The position numbers were made by a program, and so were the translations under genes. DNA of 5,041 nt from Chromatiales bacterium (lineage in GTDB: Bacteria > Pseudomonadota > Gammaproteobacteria > JACCYU01). Shown here in pieces: positions 1-5,041 of this stretch; within the stretch, counting starts at the first letter, position 1; each line of letters begins with the position of its first letter. Location: contig JAPSGG010000168.1 of assembly GCA_031177845.1 (NCBI GenBank), positions 1-5,041 on the forward strand, in the 5' to 3' direction. The notes beneath the pieces are model-generated. The model saw only the letters and a program-made list of their open reading frames with translations, did no database searches and had not been told where the DNA came from.

Positions 1-562
1 CCGTGACATCGCTATCCTGCCGAAAGACGATCTGCGCTACGGGCACCGGCTGTGCGTCGCCGAAGATTCGGGCATGCTGCTCCGGTCGGTACTACTTAGT
101 CCGGCAGGCACGCCGATCGAGAAGGTCATGTTCACCAGCATCACGTTGCGGGAGTCGATACCCGATCGGCGTTTTGAACCCACCATGATCGAGGAAAACG
201 ATGTTTGGCAACGGGTGGGAATTCGAACTGAGCCTTTTGAGCTGGAGCCTGATCCTGGCTGGCACATTGAGTGGATGCCGCCCGGTTTCGAGATGACCGA
301 CAACGCCAAGCGCGTAATTGCCGCCAGCCCGCAGCCGGTCCAGCATATGATCTTGACCGATGGACTTGCCTCGGTGTCGGTGTTTGTCGCCAAACCGCAA
401 GAGCGGTCGGCGCTATTCGAAGGTATAACGCGCAGTGGTGCATTGAATGCCTTCGCCCGCAAGCTGAAGGGATATCAGATCACCGTCGTCGGCGAGGTGC
501 CCGAGGAAACTGTAAGGATGGTCGGGCAATCCATCGTGTATCGAGCCGGTCGCGGCGATTGA
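1..562 (+). CDS. rseB: Sigma-E factor regulatory protein RseB/MucB, 3' part (5' end outside window)
   Basis: RseB/MucB is a periplasmic protein that binds the anti-sigma factor RseA/MucA, shields it from site-1 proteolysis and so keeps sigma E/AlgU inactive; it also senses mislocalised lipids. The reading frame is open from nt 2 (nt 1 is the last base of a split codon) to a TGA at 560-562, giving 186 residues. The family is about 320 residues long, so roughly the first 130, including the signal peptide, lie upstream. Visible residues 1-60 resemble the end of the LolA-like N-terminal domain (RYGHRL, then SGMLLRS and KVMFTSI). From about residue 80 the small C-terminal RseA-binding domain follows: WHIEWMPPGF, then LTDGLASVSVFV, and near the end ITVVGEVPEETVRMVGQSI, the typical family ending. 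The identity is recalled from family patterns, not from a search. The mucD gene downstream on the same strand supports it. No frameshift or internal stop is seen. Confidence 0.93.
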   Translation, partial: RDIAILPKDDLRYGHRLCVAEDSGMLLRSVLLSPAGTPIEKVMFTSITLRESIPDRRFEPTMIEENDVWQRVGIRTEPFELEPDPGWHIEWMPPGFEMTDNAKRVIAASPQPVQHMILTDGLASVSVFVAKPQERSALFEGITRSGALNAFARKLKGYQITVVGEVPEETVRMVGQSIVYRAGRGD

Positions 563-670
563 AGGGAGCGCGCCCGTCGCAGGGACTTTACAACCGGCCG
601 CGCGGCGCCATGGAACCAGCACCGCGACGAAGTTCCGCTTGCGAGGCGCTCGGTGGTGCAGGACCTGCGC

Positions 671-695
671 TGTTCACGGCTGGAGCCGTTGAACA
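671..695 (+). terminator. Bulged hairpin after rseB, possible weak terminator or operator
   Basis: Nt 671-680 (TGTTCACGGC) pair with 685-695 (GCCGTTGAACA), with T690 bulged, around a TGGA tetraloop at 681-684. This gives ten base pairs. The stem is followed by TTTCACATT rather than a clean T run, so it would be a poor intrinsic terminator. It lies about 110 nt after the rseB stop and about 60 nt before the candidate mucD -10 box, where a terminator for the rseB transcript or a dyad operator would both make sense. The pairing is seen directly; the function is inference. Confidence 0.4.
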
Positions 696-730
696 TTTCA
701 CATTCCGTCTTCTGACAAGCCGGCAAGGAT

Positions 731-761
731 TTGTTCCGAGTTTCGCCAGATTTTCTATAAT
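731..761 (+). promoter_or_regulatory. Candidate sigma-70-type promoter for mucD (-10 TATAAT at 756-761)
   Basis: A perfect TATAAT consensus -10 hexamer stands at 756-761 in an AT-rich patch within otherwise GC-rich DNA. The -35 is weak: TTGTTC at 731-736 keeps the TTG but needs a 19-nt spacer, while TTCCGA at 734-739 gives a 16-nt spacer with three matches. There is no TGn extended -10. Transcription would start near 768, giving a leader of about 28 nt before the mucD ATG at 797. The placement is good for a mucD-lepA-lepB promoter independent of the sigma-E cluster promoter upstream, but it is a sequence prediction only. Confidence 0.5.
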
Positions 762-783
762 CCCGATGGGATATCACGAGCTA

Positions 784-791
784 TAAGGTGG
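784..791 (+). promoter_or_regulatory. Ribosome binding site that decides the mucD start
   Basis: TAAGGTGG at 784-791 matches the full Shine-Dalgarno TAAGGAGG at seven of eight bases and sits five nt before ATG 797. The upstream in-frame GTG at 788-790 lies inside this motif and would have no usable Shine-Dalgarno of its own, so ATG 797 is favoured as the start. Confidence 0.7.
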
Positions 792-796
792 CCGCA

Positions 797-2212
797 ATGC
801 AGAGGCTGAACACCCTTTGTGCGTTGTTTGTCTATCTCGGCGCGTCTTCCGCTTACGCGCAACCCGCGTTGCCCGACTTTACCGGACTGGTTGAAGAGAA
901 TGCCGCCGCGGTGGTCAACATCAGCACGACCAGACAGGAAGCGGAAATGCCGGAGCTGCCGCCTGATCTTGAAATGCCCGAGCTTCCCGACGATAAGCCC
1001 TTGGATGAATGGTTGCGCCGGTTTTTCGGTGACCGGGATGATCGATTCGCTCCGCACAGCGCCGAGTCGCTGGGGTCGGGCTTTATCGTCTCGGACGATG
1101 GCTACGTGGTCACGAACCGCCACGTCGTCGAGGACGCCGACGAGGTCGTGGTCAGGCTCAGCGATCGCCGTGAGATCAAAGCCGAGGTTGTGGGCCACGA
1201 TGCGCATAGCGATATCGCGTTACTCAAGATCGAAGCCGACGATCTGCCGGTGTTGAAAATCGGCAGCTCTAAGGAGCTGAAGGCGGGTGAATGGGTGCTG
1301 GCGATTGGCTCACCATTCGGTTTCGACCATTCGGTGACCGCCGGCATCGTCAGCGCCAAGGGGCGTAGTCTACCCAGTGAAAACTACGTGCCGTTCATAC
1401 AGACCGATGTCGCGATCAATCCAGGCAATTCGGGCGGTCCGTTGTTCAATCTCGACGGCGAAGTGGTCGGGATCAACTCTCAGATCTTCAGCCGCACGGG
1501 CGGGTTCATGGGCCTATCCTTCGCAATCCCCATCGAGGTCGCGATGGACGTGATCGAGCAGCTTAAGACCGACGGGCACGTGTCTCGAGGTTGGCTGGGT
1601 GTATACATCCAGGAAGTTACCGGCGAACTGGCGGAGTCCTTCGAAATGGGGAAACCCACTGGCGCCCTAGTCGCTCAAGTTTTGCCGAACAGCCCAGCGC
1701 AGGCAGCGGGACTGCGCGTGGGTGACATCATCCTGAAATACGACGGGAAAGTGGTGCCGACCTCAGCGGCCCTTCCACCCATGGTGGGACAAACCCGGGC
1801 CGGCAAGGAAGTGCAGCTCACGATCCTGCGCGAGGGTGAGCGGATCATGGAGGTTCTGACGATTGGCGCGCTGCCTGACGAGGATCCCGAGCTATTGGCG
1901 CGCGCGCAGCCCGCGCTGCCGGAGTCTAGCGATGTCGTGTTGGGGCTTAGAGTGAGGGCGCTGACTTCCGAGCAGCAACAGGACTTGGGATTGGAAGAGG
2001 GCGGATTGAGAGTGCTCGAAGTAGAGGAAGGCCCCGCCAAGGACGCGGGGGTGCGCAAGGGCGACATCATTCAAATGATCAACAACGAAAAACTCACTAG
2101 CGTTGAACAGTTCAAGAAGTTGGTCGAAGGATTACCTAAGAAGAAATTCGCGTCTATGTTGATACAGCGCCGGCAGGGCCCGGAGTTTCTGGCGCTGAAA
2201 GTGCCTGGTTAA
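797..2212 (+). CDS. mucD: Periplasmic serine endoprotease MucD (DegP/HtrA family)
   Basis: HtrA-family serine protease/chaperone of the periplasm that removes misfolded envelope proteins; in Pseudomonas, MucD also limits AlgU activation. The protein has 471 residues, close to the roughly 474 of P. aeruginosa MucD. Residues 1-21 look like a Sec signal peptide (MQRLNTLCALFVYLG core) with an AYA cleavage motif before Gln22. The trypsin-like domain spans about 30-255. Its triad is intact: His109 in TNRHVV, Asp139 in HSDIALLKI, Ser212 in NPGNSGGPLF. MucD-typical stretches follow, such as FGFDHSVTAGIVSAKGRSLP and GGFMGLSFAIP. PDZ1 is about 263-357 (starts RGWLGV) and PDZ2 about 380-468. The surface loop before the His motif holds a repeated EMPELP (residues 50-55 and 59-64). 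The start at ATG 797 is chosen over GTG 788 because a strong Shine-Dalgarno (784-791) overlaps the GTG. A TAA stop follows and lepA begins 96 nt later. Two PDZ domains separate it from single-PDZ DegS. Confidence 0.95.
   Translation: MQRLNTLCALFVYLGASSAYAQPALPDFTGLVEENAAAVVNISTTRQEAEMPELPPDLEMPELPDDKPLDEWLRRFFGDRDDRFAPHSAESLGSGFIVSDDGYVVTNRHVVEDADEVVVRLSDRREIKAEVVGHDAHSDIALLKIEADDLPVLKIGSSKELKAGEWVLAIGSPFGFDHSVTAGIVSAKGRSLPSENYVPFIQTDVAINPGNSGGPLFNLDGEVVGINSQIFSRTGGFMGLSFAIPIEVAMDVIEQLKTDGHVSRGWLGVYIQEVTGELAESFEMGKPTGALVAQVLPNSPAQAAGLRVGDIILKYDGKVVPTSAALPPMVGQTRAGKEVQLTILREGERIMEVLTIGALPDEDPELLARAQPALPESSDVVLGLRVRALTSEQQQDLGLEEGGLRVLEVEEGPAKDAGVRKGDIIQMINNEKLTSVEQFKKLVEGLPKKKFASMLIQRRQGPEFLALKVPG
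944..988 (+). repeat. Short direct repeat encoding EMPELP twice within mucD
   Basis: Nt 944-961 and 971-988 are 18-nt copies that match at 15 positions, all three differences being silent third-codon changes. The unit length is 27 nt. Both copies encode Glu-Met-Pro-Glu-Leu-Pro in the N-terminal loop ahead of the catalytic His motif. The silent drift suggests an old duplication kept at the protein level, or simple low-complexity Pro/Glu composition. Confidence 0.6.
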
Positions 2213-2236
2213 CGCTCTGCTCCGGGCGGCGGTCAA

Positions 2237-2258
2237 GACGCGCCTGCGTGGCGCGGTC
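2237..2258 (+). other. GC-rich hairpin in the mucD-lepA spacer
   Basis: CGCGCC at 2239-2244 pairs perfectly with GGCGCG at 2250-2255 around the loop TGCGT. Two more pairs (G2237-C2258, A2238-T2257) form if G2256 is bulged. No T run follows (next bases are CACTTCTGG), so it is not a standard intrinsic terminator. It could stabilise the mucD 3' end, attenuate transcription into lepA, or be a by-product of GC-rich sequence. Confidence 0.35.
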
Positions 2259-2308
2259 CACTTCTGGTGAATGCCAGCGGGGAATCGGCGTCAGGCAGTT
2301 AAACCCCT

Positions 2309-4105
2309 ATGGAACACATACGCAACTTTTCGATCATTGCGCATATCGATCATGGCAAGTCAACGCTGGCCGACCGCTTCATTCAGATCTGCGAAGGCCT
2401 GTCCGCGCGCGAGATGCGGGAGCAGGTCTTGGACTCCATGGATCTGGAAAAAGAACGGGGCATCACCATTAAGGCGCACAGCGTCTCGCTCAACTACAAG
2501 GGGAAGGACGGCCGCACCTTTCAGCTTAATTTCATAGATACACCTGGCCACGTCGATTTTTCTTATGAGGTGTCGCGCTCGCTGGTCGCCTGCGAGGGTG
2601 CGCTGCTGGTGGTTGATGCCTCGCAGGGCGTCGAGGCGCAGAGCGTGGCCAACTCGTATACGGCCATCGATCAGGGGTTGGAGGTACTGCCGGTCGTCAA
2701 CAAGATCGACCTTCCTGCCGCGGATCCGCCGCGCGTGATCAAGGAAATCGAGGACGTCATCGGCATCGACGCCTCGGATGCGGTGCTGGTGAGCGCCAAG
2801 ACAGGCGAGGGGGTCGCGGAACTGCTGGAGCGCCTGATCGCGCGTATTCCGCCGCCCAAGGGCGACGTCGATGCGCCGTTGAAGGCGCTGATCGTCGACT
2901 CCTGGTTTGACAGTTACACGGGCGTAGTTGTGCTCGTGCGGATCGTCGACGGTATCGTCAGACCCAAGCAAAAGATCATGGCCATGTCCTCGGGGCGCAG
3001 CTATCAGGTCGACAGCGTCGGCATCTTTGCGCCCAAGCGCCAGGAGAAAGAACGTTTGCGGGCGGGGGAAGTCGGTTATCTGATCGCCGGTATCAAAGAC
3101 ATCGACGGCGCCAAGATCGGAGATACGCTGACCTCGGCGGAGCGACCCGCAGCGCAGGCCTTGCCAGGTTTCAAGGATGTCCTACCGAACGTGTTCGCGG
3201 GCCTGTTCCCCACCAGTGCGGACGACTTTGAGCGCTTCCGCGAGGCCTTGGAAAAGCTGCGTCTAAACGATTCGGCCTTGAGCTTCGAGCCCGAGACCTC
3301 GCATGCCTTGGGATTTGGCTTCCGTTGCGGTTTTTTAGGTCTGTTGCATATGGAGATTGTGCAGGCGCGCCTGGAGCGCGAATACAGTCTCGATCTGATC
3401 ACCACCGCGCCCACCGTAGTCTACGAGGTCCACAGCACCGCCGATGAAGTACTCAACATTCACAACCCCGCCGACCTACCTGCGCCGAACAAGATCAAGG
3501 AGATCAGAGAACCCATCGTCGATGCATCGATCCTGGTGCCCCACGAATTCGTGGGGAATGTGATCGGCCTATGCGTGGAGAAGCGGGGCGTGCAGACGCG
3601 CATGCACTATTTCGGTAAGCAGGTGCAGCTGCAGTACCAACTGCCCCTGAGCGAGATCGTGCTCGATTTCTTCGACCGCTTAAAATCGGTCAGCCGGGGT
3701 TTCGCCTCGTTTGATTATCATCCTTCGCACTTTCAGGCGGCACCGCTGGTAAAGGTCGATATTCTGATCAACGGCGAACGTGTGGATGCATTGTCACTGA
3801 TCGTCCACAAGGATAAGGCGCAGGCGCGAGGGCGTGAGCTGACCGAGCGCATGCAGACCATCATCCCGCGGCAGATGTTCGACGTCGCCATCCAGGCCGC
3901 AATCGGCTCGCATATCATCGCGCGCTCCTCGGTAACGGCCTTGCGCAAGAACGTGACCGCTAAATGTTATGGCGGCGACGTCACGCGCAAGCGCAAGCTT
4001 CTCGAAAAACAGAAAGCTGGCAAGAAACGCATGAAGCAGATCGGCAAGGTTGAGATACCGCAGGAAGCCTTCCTGGCGGTGCTGCAGGTGGATAAACAGC
4101 GCTAA
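2309..4105 (+). CDS. lepA: Elongation factor 4 (LepA), ribosome-associated translational GTPase
   Basis: LepA/EF4 binds the ribosome, hydrolyses GTP and affects translation initiation, ribosome assembly or back-translocation; its exact role is still debated. The protein has 598 residues, the normal family length (about 599). It begins [19 protein letters not shown], the characteristic LepA N-terminus. GTPase motifs are complete: G1 A11HIDHGKST19, G2 around RGITI (50-54), G3 DTPGH (77-81, with the catalytic-type His81), G4 NKID (131-134), G5 SAK (162-164). Domain II spans about 190-280, then two alpha/beta domains including [16 protein letters not shown] (335-350). The LepA-specific C-terminal domain follows from about 490, with [10 protein letters not shown] (554-563) and a basic tail. 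ATG 2309 is the only sensible start, since an in-frame TAA lies at 2300-2302. No Shine-Dalgarno is visible at normal spacing. lepB follows after 15 nt, the classic lepAB operon order. Confidence 0.98.
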   Translation: MEHIRNFSIIAHIDHGKSTLADRFIQICEGLSAREMREQVLDSMDLEKERGITIKAHSVSLNYKGKDGRTFQLNFIDTPGHVDFSYEVSRSLVACEGALLVVDASQGVEAQSVANSYTAIDQGLEVLPVVNKIDLPAADPPRVIKEIEDVIGIDASDAVLVSAKTGEGVAELLERLIARIPPPKGDVDAPLKALIVDSWFDSYTGVVVLVRIVDGIVRPKQKIMAMSSGRSYQVDSVGIFAPKRQEKERLRAGEVGYLIAGIKDIDGAKIGDTLTSAERPAAQALPGFKDVLPNVFAGLFPTSADDFERFREALEKLRLNDSALSFEPETSHALGFGFRCGFLGLLHMEIVQARLEREYSLDLITTAPTVVYEVHSTADEVLNIHNPADLPAPNKIKEIREPIVDASILVPHEFVGNVIGLCVEKRGVQTRMHYFGKQVQLQYQLPLSEIVLDFFDRLKSVSRGFASFDYHPSHFQAAPLVKVDILINGERVDALSLIVHKDKAQARGRELTERMQTIIPRQMFDVAIQAAIGSHIIARSSVTALRKNVTAKCYGGDVTRKRKLLEKQKAGKKRMKQIGKVEIPQEAFLAVLQVDKQR

Positions 4106-4120
4106 CAAAGTGGGATAACG

Positions 4121-4954
4121 ATGAATTTCGATCTGGAACTAGTGCTGGTCATCGGCACGCTATTGACCGGCGGCATCTGGCTCTTCGACAGGCTTTTCTT
4201 CGACCAGACTCGTAGACAGGCGGCGCTGCAAGCTGCGCATCCGTCCAGCCGGGGCTCCGGAACAACTCAGGGCCAATCAAATATATACCGGGACCCCTGG
4301 TACATCGAGTATTCGAAGTCATTCTTTCCGGTGCTGCTTATCGTGCTGATATTGCGGGCGTTCGTGGCCGAACCATTTCGCATTCCATCGGGATCAATGG
4401 TACCGACCCTACTGGTCGGCGACTTCATCCTGGTGAACAAGTTCGCCTATGACCTGCGTCTGCCCGTGCTCAACACCGAGCTCGTCGAAACCGGCAGTCC
4501 TGAGCGCGGCGATGTCATTGTGTTCCGCTATCCGGAAAACCCGTCCAATGATTACATCAAACGGGTCGTGGGTCTGCCTGGCGACCATATCGCGTATTAT
4601 GACAAGACCCTGTACGTCAACGGCGAGCGCGCGCCACAACAGCCTCTGGGGGAATATGACGGCGCAGGCAGCGGCGAGGCGATGGAGGGTGCGACGGTTG
4701 CGATGGAAACGATCGGCGATGTCACGCATAGGATCTTAGTCGAGCCAGGCAATCCGGGCATGAGCGGCGAGTGGATTGTCCCACCGGACCGCTACTTCGT
4801 CATGGGCGACAATCGTGACAACAGCAACGACAGCCGCTTCTGGGGCTTCGTGCCGGATGCAAACCTGGTCGGCGAAGCGTTTCTGATCTGGCTGAACTGG
4901 GACATTCAGGGGGGAGTCTTTGACTTCACTAGGATAGGTAATCTAATCGAATAG
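4121..4954 (+). CDS. lepB: Signal peptidase I (leader peptidase LepB)
   Basis: Inner-membrane serine protease of the Ser/Lys dyad type (family S26) that cuts signal peptides from Sec- and Tat-exported proteins, including the predicted MucD precursor. The protein has 277 residues. A first membrane segment is at about 5-22, followed by a cytoplasmic linker of about 40 residues and a second membrane segment at about 67-83 (FFPVLLIVLILRAF). The catalytic domain is periplasmic. The nucleophile is Ser92 in RIPSGSMVPTLLVGDF and the general base is Lys147 in NDYIKRVVGLPGD. The box E motif MGDNRDNSNDSR is at 228-239, followed by FWGFVP, as in the family. A GGGA motif (4112-4115), within an AAGTGGGA stretch, provides a Shine-Dalgarno five nt before ATG. 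The 15-nt gap after lepA supports co-transcription. All active-site residues are present and nothing looks truncated. Confidence 0.97.
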   Translation: MNFDLELVLVIGTLLTGGIWLFDRLFFDQTRRQAALQAAHPSSRGSGTTQGQSNIYRDPWYIEYSKSFFPVLLIVLILRAFVAEPFRIPSGSMVPTLLVGDFILVNKFAYDLRLPVLNTELVETGSPERGDVIVFRYPENPSNDYIKRVVGLPGDHIAYYDKTLYVNGERAPQQPLGEYDGAGSGEAMEGATVAMETIGDVTHRILVEPGNPGMSGEWIVPPDRYFVMGDNRDNSNDSRFWGFVPDANLVGEAFLIWLNWDIQGGVFDFTRIGNLIE

Positions 4955-4957
4955 GAG
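4953..4957 (+). promoter_or_regulatory. Ribosome binding site for the DUF4845 gene, overlapping the lepB stop
   Basis: AGGAG at 4953-4957 lies four nt before ATG 4962 and shares its first two bases with the lepB TAG stop (4952-4954); a second purine run (GAGG, 4957-4960) adjoins it. Ribosomes ending lepB would sit on this site, which suggests translational coupling. Confidence 0.6.
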
Positions 4958-4961
4958 AGGT

Positions 4962-5041
4962 ATGCACAAAAAACAACTCGGGGCTTCTTCGATCGCGTGG
5001 CTGGTGCTGGTGTTGATGCTAGGCTTCGCCGTCACAATGGG
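4962..5041 (+). CDS. DUF4845 family membrane protein, 5' part (truncated by window end)
   Basis: Only 26 complete codons are visible: a short basic start MHKKQLGASS followed by a hydrophobic segment (IAWLVLVLMLGFAV) that should be a single membrane anchor. The start follows a good Shine-Dalgarno and lies seven nt after the lepB stop. Its position directly after lepB and its N-terminus (basic residues, a glycine, then a membrane helix) fit the small DUF4845 proteins that sit between lepB and rnc in many gammaproteobacteria. The function of that family is unknown to me. The family assignment rests mainly on gene order, since so little of the protein is visible; the existence of a coding start is more certain than its name. 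Confidence 0.75.
   Translation, partial: MHKKQLGASSIAWLVLVLMLGFAVTM

Noticed and set aside
691..715. Sigma-E/AlgU-like promoter: GAACAT at 691 as -35 and TCTGA at 711 as -10 ahead of mucD
   Set aside because: The elements resemble GAACTT and TCTGA, but the spacer is 14 nt instead of the usual 16-17. The -35 also has a mismatch and is part of the 671-695 dyad. Attractive by context, but not supported well enough to list.
610..786. Possible 58-residue ORF in the rseB-mucD spacer, ending just before the mucD start
   Set aside because: There is no ribosome binding site before ATG 610, the peptide is unlike any family I know, and the frame runs through the dyad and the TATAAT box. It is best explained as chance open frame in GC-rich DNA.
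2248..2472. Possible leader ORF from GTG 2248 overlapping the start of lepA, as a coupling peptide
   Set aside because: It has no Shine-Dalgarno, overlaps lepA by more than 160 nt in another frame, and its product has no recognisable features. The lepA frame is clearly the coding one.
2360..2971. Long minus-strand open frame (203 codons) opposite lepA
   Set aside because: It is antisense to the conserved GTPase domain of lepA, and its product resembles no family I know. Long antisense frames are common opposite GC-rich genes.
1..5041. A new defence, mobile or biosynthetic system in the window
   Set aside because: Every long coding region matches a conserved housekeeping or envelope-stress family in a known gene order. 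No tRNA, repeat array, transposase, integration site or unusual gene was seen.

Overview
The window reads as a chromosomal housekeeping segment from a gammaproteobacterium. By eye it is moderately GC-rich. It carries, all on the + strand: the 3' part of rseB/mucB, a mucD-type periplasmic protease, lepA, lepB, and the first codons of a DUF4845 family protein. This matches the conserved gammaproteobacterial neighbourhood known from Pseudomonas and relatives: algU/rpoE, mucA/rseA, mucB/rseB, (mucC/rseC), mucD, then lepA, lepB, DUF4845, rnc, era, recO, pdxJ. Only the part from rseB to the start of DUF4845 is visible. A more precise taxonomic placement (Pseudomonadales versus Chromatiales-like) is not justified from this sequence alone.

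Layout: nt 1-562 is the C-terminal 186 codons of RseB. Nt 563-796 is a 234-nt non-coding gap with a 10-bp bulged hairpin (671-695) and a perfect TATAAT hexamer (756-761) about 35 nt before the mucD ATG. Nt 797-2212 is mucD, with an intact His-Asp-Ser triad and two PDZ domains. Nt 2213-2308 is a short spacer with a GC-rich hairpin (2237-2258). Nt 2309-4105 is lepA, nt 4121-4954 is lepB and 4962-5041 is the start of the DUF4845 gene. The lepA-lepB gap is 15 nt and the lepB-DUF4845 gap is 7 nt, so these three almost certainly share a transcript.

How the genes fit together: RseB binds RseA and holds back the envelope-stress sigma factor (sigma E/AlgU). MucD degrades or refolds misfolded envelope proteins and, in Pseudomonas, also damps the AlgU response. 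LepA is a ribosome-associated GTPase and LepB removes signal peptides from exported proteins. The theme is envelope quality control next to translation and export.

I found no new system here. The points worth a second look are organisational: no rseC/mucC between rseB and mucD, a candidate terminator-plus-promoter that may uncouple mucD-lepA-lepB from the sigma-E regulator genes, and a lepA start without a visible Shine-Dalgarno sequence. No RNA genes, mobile elements or CRISPR arrays were seen.
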